This document shows positions 20,877 through 31,342 of a stretch of DNA of 50,330 bases, in pieces. The notes under the pieces were generated by a model, which worked only from the letters and a program-made list of their open reading frames with translations, had not been told where the DNA came from and ran no database searches. Source of the DNA: Bacillota bacterium (GTDB lineage Bacteria; Bacillota; DTU030; DUMP01); the NCBI GenBank assembly GCA_012839445.1, contig DUNI01000012.1, forward strand, positions 1-50,330, given 5' to 3'. Each line of letters begins with the position of its first letter. Position 1 is the stretch's first letter. The position numbers and the translations under genes were made by a program.

Positions 20877-22331
20877 ATGTCTCTTCGGGGCACACTAGCT
20901 CTCAGACCGGTACCAGTAAAGGAGAGGGTGGCCTCTGTGCGTTCCTACACATCTTTGATTAGGCATGAAGGAAACCAGGAACTGTTCTTCTTTACCGAAC
21001 TTAGCGTCATTGGTTTAAAAGCTGGTATGCCGATACATGTACACGTAGAAGGCCTTAGAGGGACTGGGAAGACTACTATTTTACGGGCAGCCAGCTCTTT
21101 TTTGCCACAGTCGGTGCGGATCAAGGATTGCCGGTTCAACTGTGATCCGGTAAAACCTCATTGTCCTCAACATATCCTACTAAGTAAGGAACAATTGGAT
21201 GCGGTAGAAACTGAACAGGTAAAGATTCCTTTTCTGGAGATATCTCACGCAGCCAAGATAGGGACAGTTGTTGGAACATTGGACCTGAAACAGCTAACCA
21301 ACAAAAAGGAGCCCGAGGCAGCACTGCTTCCGGGGACTTTACCCCAAGCTCACCGAGGGATAGTGTTGGTGGATGAAATCAATCGGTTGGCTGATACGGC
21401 TCCCGAGCTTACTGATATCATGCTCGATGCTATGGGTACTAAACCTGGGCGTGTACAGATTGAAGAAAATGGATTGCCTACGGTTTCGCTACCACTTCAA
21501 ATAAGTGTTTGGGCTACTTCAAACCCAGACGAAGATCCGGGTTCATTAGCAGACATCAGACGCCAGCTTTCTGATCGCTTTGATTTTACAGTTCAAATGG
21601 GTAGACCTAAAGAGGTGAGGACCCTGCTGGCTATCTTAAGTCCAGAGCTAGAACTAGCGGCAATCCAGAAAACGGTTGTTGAAGCGGACATTTTATTAGG
21701 GCAACATTTGGCTGAAATGGCTGAACAAGTTGGGCGAATCAAGATTCCATCCGGCATCTTGGAATCTTTGGCAGAAGTATACATTAAGCACCATTTCGAA
21801 AGCCTGCGTTCCTTAGAAGCATTAAAGACAGGTGCTGTTTTAGCTGCTGCTCGAAGAAATAGGCAGCAAGTAACATGGGATGATGTACTGTCTGTTGCTC
21901 CGGCTGCGTTACGACATCGAATAAGCCCCGATGAACTGACAGTTATTCTTCAAGAACTGCAGCGGGAAAAAAGAGTAACAGAAAATCCCGCTTGGGCTGC
22001 AGGTAGCAGTGCCCTTCCTGAGAAAGCGTCTCAGTCTACCAGAAAGTCGGGACAATCAAAGCGGTCACTTAGTTGGTGGAGTCGATTTATGGCGTGGTGG
22101 AATAGTTTGTTAGGTAGTCGGCGAGACAATCGGCAGCAGGGAACAGCATCAACTAAAGATACAGACATACAGAGCAAATCGGCCAGAAGGAAACTGGGAC
22201 CGTCGACAAAAAGGAGTAACCCCCTTGACATGCCTTTGGTTACACCTCCTGCTGTAGCCCGACCGTTACTGGAACTTGATATTTCCGATGCTATCACTGT
22301 TGGAGAAGTGGACAATGACCACAAGAAATAA
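20877..22331 (+). CDS. MoxR/Mg-chelatase ChlI-like AAA+ ATPase
   Basis: Walker A GLRGTGKTTILRA, Walker B IVLVDEINRL, ATSNPDEDPGSLADIRRQLSDRFDF; Cys cluster CRFNCDPVKPHC. True start may be GTG 20937. Confidence 0.88.
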   Translation: MSLRGTLALRPVPVKERVASVRSYTSLIRHEGNQELFFFTELSVIGLKAGMPIHVHVEGLRGTGKTTILRAASSFLPQSVRIKDCRFNCDPVKPHCPQHILLSKEQLDAVETEQVKIPFLEISHAAKIGTVVGTLDLKQLTNKKEPEAALLPGTLPQAHRGIVLVDEINRLADTAPELTDIMLDAMGTKPGRVQIEENGLPTVSLPLQISVWATSNPDEDPGSLADIRRQLSDRFDFTVQMGRPKEVRTLLAILSPELELAAIQKTVVEADILLGQHLAEMAEQVGRIKIPSGILESLAEVYIKHHFESLRSLEALKTGAVLAAARRNRQQVTWDDVLSVAPAALRHRISPDELTVILQELQREKRVTENPAWAAGSSALPEKASQSTRKSGQSKRSLSWWSRFMAWWNSLLGSRRDNRQQGTASTKDTDIQSKSARRKLGPSTKRSNPLDMPLVTPPAVARPLLELDISDAITVGEVDNDHKK

Positions 22332-23997
22332 AATGCATGAATTAGGGCAGCGCTTATCTCTGGCACTGGATCAAAGCATGGGGGTGCGTTTAGGTGAGAG
22401 TACAGTGGTTAGCCAACGGGTTCATGTAGTGTCGCCACAAAAACCGGAAGAAATAAAAATAATTAGAGATGATGCTGGTCAAGTGTTTTATGGGCGCAGA
22501 AAGCGAGGTACTATTTACCATATTGATGTTTTTCATCAAGTAGGGCAAGTTGACCATCGAATGGTGGCACAAGCTTTAAGACAGACGCTAAACCAGGAGT
22601 TAGGATTGGCTAGCCGGCAGCTGTTGGATCTGATAGATATTCAGACTGCCACTGGAGGTGGGAGGGTTACAGGGAGCTTGAATTTTGGTCGTAAAGCTTC
22701 CCTGCGTCGGGCTCATGCTAACCATGTGCACTTAGCAGCTGAACTTAACCCAGCCCAGCTTTCTCTTCTAGTACCCATAGTGGCAACAGTTGAAGCCGAG
22801 GTGCTCAGGCAAGGTTTAGAAATTCGAAAAGTGGAAAAGGTAACCTTGGATTTGCTGGAAAAGGCTGGATCGCCCACTGACTTATCTGCTTATACCTCAG
22901 AAAGCGACTCGCTTCTTCGCGAAAAGGAAACCTCTCAGGATACTAAAGCTAATGGTTTTCAGAGCAATATGGAAGAAGCTCAACAATTGGTGGCTAAAAC
23001 CCTTCCACCAAAAGAACTTCTACATCTGCTGAATCTTTTTCCACTGGAGCCTGGCCCCGAGCATAGAAGGCGTTGGGGGGATCTGGATCATACTCTAGAG
23101 ACTCTTAAGAGCAAAGGATTTGTAGATCGGCGGCGTGGAAGTTGGTCCTTGACACGTAAAGGCTTAGCTCTTCAAAATTTTATTAACCTGCATTTACCGG
23201 AGTTAGAAAGCAAGATGCGCCAGTTTTTACGGCGTATTCCCACAGCAGGAGGTGCAGCTCGATCTTCGTCACCTCATAAGCAGGAAATTGGCCTTAAGTA
23301 CCAACGAGATAAACGGGAACTTTCTTCTAACTCAGGAGGACAAGTAAATCTTCCGGCAACTGTCAGCCAAGCTGCCTGCCGTTGGATACGAGGTTTAAGT
23401 CCGTCAGGTTGCATCCTTAAGGAGGATCTGCGCTACGCTCAACCGCTGAGACATCAAAGATATAACATAGTCCTTCTTCTTGACACCAGTGCGTCCATGG
23501 CTGGAGATCGGTTACGTGCAGCCCGGTTACTAGCTCAGCATTTGGTTTTGGCTACACGGGATAAGGTGGCCGTAATCTCCTTTCAGGATGAAACAGTGTT
23601 GGTACCCTCAGCTTTTAGCAAGTCATTGAGTAAAATGCAAGCACAACTACTATCACTAAGAGCAACCGGACTTACGCCATTAGCTCATGCCTTAGACGGG
23701 GCCATTAAGTTCTTGCAGCGTCATCGGGTACGTAAACCATTGGTAGTGTTAATTACTGATGGAATTCCTACTGTGTCGTTAAAGGGAGGTGATCCTAGCG
23801 CTGATGCCTTGTTTCAAGCTGCCAAACTCAAATCGTTACCGCTGGAATTTGTGTGTATCGGACTTGATCCTAATCAGAGTTTCTTAGAAGAATTATGTCG
23901 AGCAAGTGGAGGACGGTTATACGTAGTTAAGGAACTTGAACCAGGAGTCCTGGCCCGGCTTGTCCATCAAGAACTAGATGGGCGTCGTGCTAATTAG
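22315..23997 (+). CDS. VWA-domain protein (Mg-chelatase ChlD-like)
   Basis: MIDAS NIVLLLDTSASMAGDRLRAARLLA, VVLITDGIPT, TGLTPLAHAL; overlaps the end of the ATPase gene. Confidence 0.9.
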   Translation: MTTRNKMHELGQRLSLALDQSMGVRLGESTVVSQRVHVVSPQKPEEIKIIRDDAGQVFYGRRKRGTIYHIDVFHQVGQVDHRMVAQALRQTLNQELGLASRQLLDLIDIQTATGGGRVTGSLNFGRKASLRRAHANHVHLAAELNPAQLSLLVPIVATVEAEVLRQGLEIRKVEKVTLDLLEKAGSPTDLSAYTSESDSLLREKETSQDTKANGFQSNMEEAQQLVAKTLPPKELLHLLNLFPLEPGPEHRRRWGDLDHTLETLKSKGFVDRRRGSWSLTRKGLALQNFINLHLPELESKMRQFLRRIPTAGGAARSSSPHKQEIGLKYQRDKRELSSNSGGQVNLPATVSQAACRWIRGLSPSGCILKEDLRYAQPLRHQRYNIVLLLDTSASMAGDRLRAARLLAQHLVLATRDKVAVISFQDETVLVPSAFSKSLSKMQAQLLSLRATGLTPLAHALDGAIKFLQRHRVRKPLVVLITDGIPTVSLKGGDPSADALFQAAKLKSLPLEFVCIGLDPNQSFLEELCRASGGRLYVVKELEPGVLARLVHQELDGRRAN

Positions 23998-24024
23998 CAG
24001 GAATAATTCCAGTCAGTGACGAAT

Positions 24025-24058
24025 AAAACCCTCACCAGGCGTCTTAGGGGAGGGTTTT
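24025..24058 (+). terminator. Hairpin overlapping RBS of the next gene
   Basis: AAAACCCTC...GAGGGTTTT ending 2 nt before the ATG at 24060. Confidence 0.6.
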
Positions 24059-24059
24059 T

Positions 24060-24386
24060 ATGTTTACGTTAGTGCTGACCTTAATCTGCGCATTACTGGT
24101 GGCCATTTTTGCTGTGCAAAATGCTAAGCTAGTGGCAGTGACTTTTTTGGTCTGGCGCTTTGAAGTGTCTTTGGTTTTAATTATTCTTGGCGCTGCAGCT
24201 TTAGGGGCAACCGCCGTGTTTTTATTGGGGACTCTCAAATTAGTAAGACAGGGACGAACCATTAAGGAAACAACTCAGCGGGCAAAACACCTGGAATCAC
24301 AATTGGAACGATATGAGCAGGTAGCCGAAGCCAAGAAAAAGAAGGAAACTTCGAGTCCAGATAAAGAAGGGAATAATAGCCAGTGA
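24060..24386 (+). CDS. LapA/DUF1049-type membrane protein
   Basis: MFTLVLTLICALLVAIFAVQNAKLVAVTFLVWRFEVSLVLIILGAAALGA, then coiled tail. Confidence 0.85.
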   Translation: MFTLVLTLICALLVAIFAVQNAKLVAVTFLVWRFEVSLVLIILGAAALGATAVFLLGTLKLVRQGRTIKETTQRAKHLESQLERYEQVAEAKKKKETSSPDKEGNNSQ

Positions 24387-26707
24387 CGCGTTGGGAGTTA
24401 ATAGCGCCACCCGAGAAGGACATGGTTGAATCTTTAAGTACTAAGCTAGGTATTTCAGAATTGCTGTCAGCCATATTAGTTCAGCGTGGCTACTCTAATG
24501 AGGAGTTAGCTCGGCGCTTTTTATGGCCAGAAATCTCTCACCTCCATACACCTTTTGCCATAGATGGCATGACTGCTGCTGTGGAAAGAATACAGCTTGC
24601 GTTACAGCGCAAAGAGCGGGTAGGTGTTTTTGGTGATTACGATGTAGACGGTATTGTGAGCACAGCTATACTGGTGTTGGCGCTCAGGGATAAGGGACTT
24701 GATGTCATTTACCGTTTACCTGAACGCTTAACTGAAGGCTATGGACTTAGTCAAGATGGCCTTAGGGATTTGGCGCAAAACGGCGCCAAACTAATTATTA
24801 CCGTGGACTGCGGTATCTCCAGCCTGACAGAATTGCGTTGGGCAAAGGAAAACGGTTTAGATGTTATTATTTGTGACCATCATCTTCCGCCATTAGTCTT
24901 GCCTCCGGCCGTGGCCATCTTAAACCCAAAGGTATTGCCTAATCAATATCCTTTTAATGACCTAGCTGGGGCCGGCGTGGCACTCAAGTTGGCCTGTGCA
25001 CTTCACCAAGAATTGGATTATAGATGGCTAGAATTGGCCGCTTTGGGTACTGTGGCTGACGTGGTACCACTTGTAGATGAGAACCGTGTTATTGTAGCAG
25101 AAGGGCTTAAAGCTATGAAATCTACCGGCTTTGCTGGTTTGCGGGCCTTGTGCGAATTGGCCAACCTTAATCTGGCAAATCTTAAGGCCGGATCTATTGG
25201 CTTTAGACTGGCACCTAGGCTTAATGCGGCTGGCCGATTAGGAAGTGCCATTCCCGGAGTGGAGCTTTTTATTACTGATGATGAAACAAAGGCGTATGAA
25301 ATAGCCCAACAATTAGATCAGCAGAATCGAGAGCGTCAACAGATCGAAGCTGAAGTACTCGCTCAAGCTATAGACCAAGTGGAGCGATATTCCAATCTTA
25401 AAGAGGATACTGCCTTAGTAGTTGCTGGTGAAGATTGGCATCCAGGGGTAATCGGTATAGTGGCGTCTAGATTGGTAGATCGCTGGCATCGTCCGGCGTT
25501 GGTAATATCATTATCGGATGACAAAGGCAAAGGGTCTGGCCGTAGCATCCCAGGGTTTTCCTTATTTGAGGGACTGAAGCAGTGTAGTTCCTACTTGACT
25601 GCCTTTGGTGGGCATCGTCTGGCTGCTGGGTTTTCTTTGGAGAGGGAACAATGTGAGGCTTTTCGCCAAGCTTTCTTAAGCGTAGCTAATAGTCAGCTAA
25701 GCCCGGAAGATTGTGTTTCATATCGTCGAGTTGACGCTGAAGTTTCGTTAGACTCGCTCAATCTTTCTGTGGCTCAAGAGTTAGAACTGTTAGCACCTTT
25801 TGGCTATGGAAATCCAGAGCCAGTTTTATTACTCCAAGGTGTCGAAACAGAGCGGGTACGTCAAATAGGAAATAGCGGAACTCATTTGCGATTGGATCTG
25901 AATCATTTTGGACATACATTGCCTGCTATAGGGTTTGGGTTAGGTGATATGGCTACTGAGTTAACAAGTGCAGCAAAGATCGATGTCTTAGGATTTCCTG
26001 TGGTGACTGAATGGCAAGGCCTTGTAGGGGTAGAAATGCGTCTTAAGGATGTTCGCACCAAGAACTGCCCGTCGGAAATTTCTTGTCGACCAGGGCACCC
26101 AGCGGCTCCGCGATTGGTAGATTGGCGTGGTTTTGAGGGTATGCTTGTTGATGATCAACATGGTTCTTCTTCAGTAACAGAGTGCCATCTGGTTTTTAGT
26201 CAACCACCTGAACAGTTGAGCAAGTTGCAGGAGCGTTTAGTCAGGGTGCCACCCAAGGGGAAAATCGGTTTACATTTTGGTCCGGACGAGGTAGCAGCAG
26301 CCAAAAACAACATAAAACAGAAGTTTTTAGATCGCAATTTTATGGCTCATGTATACTTAGTATTGAAAGGAGCAGGAGCTACAGGAACTTCTTGGTCTAA
26401 GTTAGTTGCAGAACTTGGTTGTAGCGAGCAAGAATTGGAACTCAAAGTTCGACCGGCACTAGCAATCTTACAAGAATTGAATTTGGCGGAAAAATATTTG
26501 GTAGAAGGCAGGACATATTTTCGGTTAGCAGACAAAGCCGGAGAAAAACGGGTGAAGTTACGAACTTCGCCTACATTCAAGAAATTAGAACTTGAAAAAA
26601 TGAAGGCATTAGAATTAACAGCTTTCTTTGCTGAAGCTCCGTCGCCGATTCTAGCCGAGGCTTTAGCGCGTCTATGGCAGGAAAGCGTAACAATAGCAGA
26701 AAAGTGA
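24383..26707 (+). CDS. recJ: Single-stranded-DNA-specific exonuclease RecJ
   Basis: VGVFGDYDVDGIVSTAIL, ITVDCGISS, DHHLPP, ALGTVADVVPL, APRLNAAGRLG, FGGHRLAAGFS. Confidence 0.97.
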   Translation: MTRWELIAPPEKDMVESLSTKLGISELLSAILVQRGYSNEELARRFLWPEISHLHTPFAIDGMTAAVERIQLALQRKERVGVFGDYDVDGIVSTAILVLALRDKGLDVIYRLPERLTEGYGLSQDGLRDLAQNGAKLIITVDCGISSLTELRWAKENGLDVIICDHHLPPLVLPPAVAILNPKVLPNQYPFNDLAGAGVALKLACALHQELDYRWLELAALGTVADVVPLVDENRVIVAEGLKAMKSTGFAGLRALCELANLNLANLKAGSIGFRLAPRLNAAGRLGSAIPGVELFITDDETKAYEIAQQLDQQNRERQQIEAEVLAQAIDQVERYSNLKEDTALVVAGEDWHPGVIGIVASRLVDRWHRPALVISLSDDKGKGSGRSIPGFSLFEGLKQCSSYLTAFGGHRLAAGFSLEREQCEAFRQAFLSVANSQLSPEDCVSYRRVDAEVSLDSLNLSVAQELELLAPFGYGNPEPVLLLQGVETERVRQIGNSGTHLRLDLNHFGHTLPAIGFGLGDMATELTSAAKIDVLGFPVVTEWQGLVGVEMRLKDVRTKNCPSEISCRPGHPAAPRLVDWRGFEGMLVDDQHGSSSVTECHLVFSQPPEQLSKLQERLVRVPPKGKIGLHFGPDEVAAAKNNIKQKFLDRNFMAHVYLVLKGAGATGTSWSKLVAELGCSEQELELKVRPALAILQELNLAEKYLVEGRTYFRLADKAGEKRVKLRTSPTFKKLELEKMKALELTAFFAEAPSPILAEALARLWQESVTIAEK

Positions 26708-26758
26708 TAAATGTGTTAGACTTGGTTAAATACTTTCCCACAGGAAGAGGGACAGAGC

Positions 26759-28918
26759 GTGAAACTGGGAGATCTATGCCGAAAAATAAAAAGTTATAAC
26801 CCGAAAACCGATCTGAATTTAGTAACCAAGGCATACGAATTCGCTGCCCTAGCCCATAAGGGGCAATTTCGTATTTCGGGTGACCCATATATCCAGCATC
26901 CGCTAGGGGTGGCTAGCATCTTAGCGGAATTGGAGTTAGATGTTATCACTGTTGCCGCCAGCCTGTTGCACGATGTAGTAGAAGACACGCAGTTCACGCT
27001 TGAAGATATCAATGAGACTTTTGGCGAAGACATTGGCTTGTTGGTAGATGGGGTTACTAAACTTAGCCGAATTGAGTACAAGTCCAAGGAAGAGCAACAG
27101 GTAGAGAATCTGCGCAAGATGTTTTTTGCTATGGCTAAGGACATTAGAGTTATACTTATTAAGCTAGCTGACCGGTTGCATAATCTTCGAACGTTAAAGT
27201 ATTTGCCTGTTCGAAAGCAGAAAAAAATAGCCCAAGAGACGCTTGATGTGTATGCGCCATTAGCACACCGGTTGGGGATTTTTCGAATCAAATGGGAGTT
27301 AGAAGACACAGCTTTTCGTTATTTGGAACCAGAAAAGTATTATGAGCTAGTAGAAAAGGTCGCCAAGAAGCGCCAGGAGAGGGAATCTTATATTAACAAG
27401 GTCATTGGCATTTTTATGACCAAACTAGAAGAGGTAGGCATTGAAGCTGAGATTCAAGGGAGGCCTAAGCACCTTTACAGTATTTACCAGAAGATGGCCC
27501 AGCAGAACAAGGACTTTCGCGAGATATACGATCTAACGGCTATTAGAGTTATTGTAGATAGCATTAAGGATTGTTATGGTGTTCTGGGTGTGGTCCACAC
27601 TTTGTGGAAACCGGTACCAGGCCGTTTCAAGGATTATATTGCCATGCCCAAAATCAATATGTACCAGTCCTTACACACTACCGTAATTGGGCCGGAGGGA
27701 GAACCGCTTGAGATTCAGATCCGCACTCAGGAAATGCATCGGACTGCTGAATACGGCATTGCTGCCCACTGGCGATACAAAGAAGGGACTAAAGGCACTG
27801 ACGAATTTGATAAGAAATTGCTATGGCTGCGACAGATGTTAGAGTGGCAACATGACTTACGTGATGCGCGTGAGTTTATGGAAACCTTAAAAATAGATTT
27901 ATTTGCCGACGAGGTGTTTGTTTTTACTCCTAGAGGGGATGTTATCGATCTACCCGCAGGTTCGTGTCCCATTGATTTTGCCTACCGTATTCATACGGAT
28001 ATTGGGCATCGGTGTATAGGAGCTAAGGTTAACGGGCACTTGGTACCACTTGACTACAAACTTCAAAATGGTGACATTGTCGAGGTAGTAACCAGCAAAT
28101 TAGCTAATGGACCCAGCAAGGATTGGCTCAAATTGGTACGTACTCCACAGGCCAAAACCAAAATCCGTCAGTGGTTTAAGAAAGAACGAAAAGAGGAAAA
28201 TATCGTCCGTGGACGCGAGAGCCTGGAAAAGGAGATTCGCAAGCTCGGTTATGAACCTCATGAACTACTTACAAACGGACCCATGGAAACGGTATTAGAA
28301 CGCTTTTCGTTCTCCACTTTGGAGGATTTGCTGGCTTCCATAGGTTACGGAGGTCTTACTGTTCATCAGGTGGTTACCCGCCTGAAGGAAGAATACCGAC
28401 GGTTACATCCTGAGAAGGAAGCTGAGATGGAGTTGCCGGATTTAAAGCCTCGACCTAAATCTCGCAGCGCTAGTCATGGAATTAAGGTAAAAGGTGTAGA
28501 TAATCTACTGGTTCGGTTATCTCATTGTTGCAATCCCGTTCCCGGTGATCCTATTATTGGGTATATCACTAGAGGGCGCGGAGTGTCTATACATCGGGTG
28601 AACTGTCCGAACGTGGCATTCTTAAGTGATCCCGAACGACTGATTGAGGTTAGCTGGGACCAAGATCAAGCAGCATCTTTTGCGGCCGATGTAGAATTGG
28701 CTGCCATGGACAGACCTGAGCTGTTGAGTGATGTGATGAATGTTCTTAGCGACATGCGAACTCGAATTAGTGCGGTTAATGCGCGCACAACTCGAGACAT
28801 GATTAGCATAATTAACTTGCGCTTAGAAATTAAGGACCTAGAAGATTTAAAGGCCATCATTAACAGACTGAGCACTATTCGCGATGTTTTCAGCGTTGAA
28901 AGGGTTACACCCGCTTAG
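26759..28918 (+). CDS. relA: RelA/SpoT bifunctional (p)ppGpp synthetase/hydrolase
   Basis: [14 protein letters not shown]; synthetase: [61 protein letters not shown]-terminus. Confidence 0.97.
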   Translation: MKLGDLCRKIKSYNPKTDLNLVTKAYEFAALAHKGQFRISGDPYIQHPLGVASILAELELDVITVAASLLHDVVEDTQFTLEDINETFGEDIGLLVDGVTKLSRIEYKSKEEQQVENLRKMFFAMAKDIRVILIKLADRLHNLRTLKYLPVRKQKKIAQETLDVYAPLAHRLGIFRIKWELEDTAFRYLEPEKYYELVEKVAKKRQERESYINKVIGIFMTKLEEVGIEAEIQGRPKHLYSIYQKMAQQNKDFREIYDLTAIRVIVDSIKDCYGVLGVVHTLWKPVPGRFKDYIAMPKINMYQSLHTTVIGPEGEPLEIQIRTQEMHRTAEYGIAAHWRYKEGTKGTDEFDKKLLWLRQMLEWQHDLRDAREFMETLKIDLFADEVFVFTPRGDVIDLPAGSCPIDFAYRIHTDIGHRCIGAKVNGHLVPLDYKLQNGDIVEVVTSKLANGPSKDWLKLVRTPQAKTKIRQWFKKERKEENIVRGRESLEKEIRKLGYEPHELLTNGPMETVLERFSFSTLEDLLASIGYGGLTVHQVVTRLKEEYRRLHPEKEAEMELPDLKPRPKSRSASHGIKVKGVDNLLVRLSHCCNPVPGDPIIGYITRGRGVSIHRVNCPNVAFLSDPERLIEVSWDQDQAASFAADVELAAMDRPELLSDVMNVLSDMRTRISAVNARTTRDMISIINLRLEIKDLEDLKAIINRLSTIRDVFSVERVTPA

Positions 28919-28932
28919 AAGGAGGAGAAAAA

Positions 28933-29382
28933 TTGCGTGCTGTGATACAACGGGTAAAGAAAGCCCAGGTAACTGTTAACGGAGAAGTGACCGGTACCAT
29001 AGGTGAAGGACTAGTGGTATTGCTAGGAGTGGCCAAAGGCGATACAGAAAAAGATGCCACTTATCTGGCCGATAAAATAATAAACCTTCGTGTTTTCGAG
29101 GACGAAGAGGGGAAATTAAATCGCTCCCTACTAGATGTCGGCGGCCAAATTCTGGCTGTCTCTCAGTTCACCCTGTTAGGAGATTGCCGGAAGGGTCGTC
29201 GACCTAGCTTTGGCAATGCAGCTGTTCCTGAGGAAGCTGAACCTTTGTACAATGTGTTTGTTAATGCGATAAAAGATGCAGATATCAATGTTGCAACTGG
29301 CGTTTTCCGTACAGAAATGGTAGTAGAAATTCATAACGATGGTCCAGTTACCCTAATTATAGAAAGTCGGAGGGAAAGATAG
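28933..29382 (+). CDS. dtd: D-aminoacyl-tRNA deacylase
   Basis: [53 protein letters not shown]. Confidence 0.97.
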   Translation: MRAVIQRVKKAQVTVNGEVTGTIGEGLVVLLGVAKGDTEKDATYLADKIINLRVFEDEEGKLNRSLLDVGGQILAVSQFTLLGDCRKGRRPSFGNAAVPEEAEPLYNVFVNAIKDADINVATGVFRTEMVVEIHNDGPVTLIIESRRER

Positions 29383-29383
29383 A

Positions 29384-30016
29384 ATGGCCATTGAGGTAGA
29401 ACGATTGTTGGTTGGTGTTATTGTTACCAATTCTTATCTAGTTCGTTGTTCTGCTGATGGAGAAGCAGTAGTAATAGACCCTGGAGCAGATGGGGATAAG
29501 ATACTGGCGGTTGCACAAGAAAAAGGGTTGAGATTACGTTATATTATAAACACGCATGGGCACGGGGATCATATTGGTGCAAACGCATATATAAAGGAAC
29601 GTACCGGAGCATCCATATTGATACATAGCGCTGATGCCCAGATGCTTGTTTCGGCCCGAGAGAATCTCTCGGCTTGGATGTCGAAGGGCATAACCAGTCT
29701 GCCGGCAGACAGATTGCTTGCGGCCGGTGATGAAATTATCTGTGGTGAAGTGACGTTTAAGGTGCTCGCTACTCCGGGGCACACGCCAGGCAGTATTTCA
29801 TTGGCCGCTCCAGGTTTGGTTTTCACCGGTGATGCCCTCTTTAAAGAGTCCATCGGGCGCACGGATTTTCCCAAGGGCTCTTTAAATGAGCTTCTAACCG
29901 GTGTCAGAAACAATTTGTTCACGTTGCCGGAGGACACAATAGTCTATCCTGGACATGGACCTGCTACTACTATCGGTTATGAACGAAAGTACAATCCTTT
30001 CTTTTTGCCGGGCTAA
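29384..30016 (+). CDS. MBL-fold hydrolase (glyoxalase II-like)
   Basis: INTHGHGDHIGAN, ATPGHTPGSISL, FTGDALFKESIGRTDFPKGS, VYPGHGPATTI. Confidence 0.93.
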   Translation: MAIEVERLLVGVIVTNSYLVRCSADGEAVVIDPGADGDKILAVAQEKGLRLRYIINTHGHGDHIGANAYIKERTGASILIHSADAQMLVSARENLSAWMSKGITSLPADRLLAAGDEIICGEVTFKVLATPGHTPGSISLAAPGLVFTGDALFKESIGRTDFPKGSLNELLTGVRNNLFTLPEDTIVYPGHGPATTIGYERKYNPFFLPG

Positions 30017-30043
30017 GTTCTCTCTCGAACAAAAAACTTCCAC

Positions 30044-30126
30044 TTAATTACAGTTCATGGAAGGATTTTGCAAACCACTGTAGAAATAAGAACCGTAGGT
30101 CTAGGTCAAAATAGAACTGTAATTAA
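30044..30126. promoter_or_regulatory. Inverted repeat TTAATTACAGTTC...GAACTGTAATTAA upstream of ald
   Basis: 13-bp perfect arms (30044-30056, 30114-30126) flanking 57 nt. Confidence 0.45.
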
Positions 30127-30150
30127 TTATGTTCTAAGGGGGACGAGAGA

Positions 30151-31269
30151 ATGATCATTGGTGTACCTAAGGAAATCAAGGACAATGAGTACCGTGTAGG
30201 TATGACGCCGGCAGGTGTCACCGCCCTTAAAGGAGCTGGGCACTGTGTGGTAGTAGAAAAAGGTGCTGGTTTTGGCAGCGGAATTACGGACGAGGAATTT
30301 GTTCAGGCTGGAGGAGAAATTGTTCCTGGACCAGCCGATGTTTATGGTGCTGCTGACATGATTGTTAAAGTAAAAGAACCCCTTCCGCCGGAATATGATC
30401 TGATGAAGGAAGGGCAAATAGTGTTTGCTTATCTCCACTTGGCTCCTGAAAAAGAGCTAACAGCAGCCTTACTGCGCCGGAAGGTACTCGGTGTGGCCTT
30501 CGAGACAGTACAGCTGGCGAATGGAGGACTGCCGCTGCTGGTTCCTATGAGTGTAATTGCAGGGCGCATGTCCATTCAAATTGGTATCCACTATTTGGAA
30601 AAACAAAATGGTGGCAAAGGTGTTTTGATTTCCGGCGTGCCTGGCGTACTGCCGGGCAAAGTGGCTATTATTGGTGGTGGAACAGTAGGTTATAATGCAG
30701 CCCGCCAGGCAGCTGGCCTAGGAGCTGATGTTACTATCGTTGATATCCGGCCAGAGCGGCTGGTCCAGTTAGACGACTTGTTCCAGAATCGAGTTAAGAC
30801 CCTTATGTCCAATGCCTTCAATATCGCTAATTTGGTAAAGGATGCCGATTTGGTTGTCGGTGCTGTCTTGATTCCTGGAGCTCGCACCCCTGTTCTGGTA
30901 ACAGAAGAGATGGTTAAATCTATGAAACCTGGGTCTGTTATTGTGGACGTAGCCATTGACCAGGGGGGCTCAGTGGAAACTGCGGATCGGATTACCAGTC
31001 ACAGCAATCCTACCTTTGAAAAATACGGGGTTGTTCATTACTCGGTACCTAATATTCCTGGTGCAGTGCCTCGTACAGCAACTTTTGCTTTGGCTAACGC
31101 TACTTTGCCTTATGTTTTGCAGCTGGCCAATAAGGGATGGAAGAAAGCAATGCAGGAAAACGCAGCTTTGGCCAAAGGCCTTAATGTAGTGAACGGTAAA
31201 GTGACATTGAAGGCAGTGGCTGATGACCAAGGATTAGATTACACACCTGTGGAAGAAATCTTGAAATAA
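30151..31269 (+). CDS. ald: Alanine dehydrogenase
   Basis: MIIGVPKEIKDNEYRVGMTPAGV, GGGTVGYNAARQAAGLGADVTIVD, VDVAIDQGGSVET. Confidence 0.97.
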   Translation: MIIGVPKEIKDNEYRVGMTPAGVTALKGAGHCVVVEKGAGFGSGITDEEFVQAGGEIVPGPADVYGAADMIVKVKEPLPPEYDLMKEGQIVFAYLHLAPEKELTAALLRRKVLGVAFETVQLANGGLPLLVPMSVIAGRMSIQIGIHYLEKQNGGKGVLISGVPGVLPGKVAIIGGGTVGYNAARQAAGLGADVTIVDIRPERLVQLDDLFQNRVKTLMSNAFNIANLVKDADLVVGAVLIPGARTPVLVTEEMVKSMKPGSVIVDVAIDQGGSVETADRITSHSNPTFEKYGVVHYSVPNIPGAVPRTATFALANATLPYVLQLANKGWKKAMQENAALAKGLNVVNGKVTLKAVADDQGLDYTPVEEILK

Positions 31270-31279
31270 GCTTGATCAA

Positions 31280-31304
31280 GCCCGGGTCACTATTTAACCC
31301 GGGC
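31280..31304 (+). terminator. Hairpin after ald
   Basis: GCCCGGGTcactatttaACCCGGGC; no strong T-run. Confidence 0.55.
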
Positions 31305-31342
31305 AAATCCAAACCTGGTTAGCAGAATAATGCAAATAGACG

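Noticed and set aside
20877-23997. Magnesium chelatase for (bacterio)chlorophyll synthesis
   Set aside because: Motifs are ChlI/ChlD-like, but no ChlH/BchH or tetrapyrrole gene is nearby; MoxR/VWA chaperone is the more cautious reading.
26794-27309. 171-aa minus-strand ORF
   Set aside because: Antisense to relA; shadow ORF.
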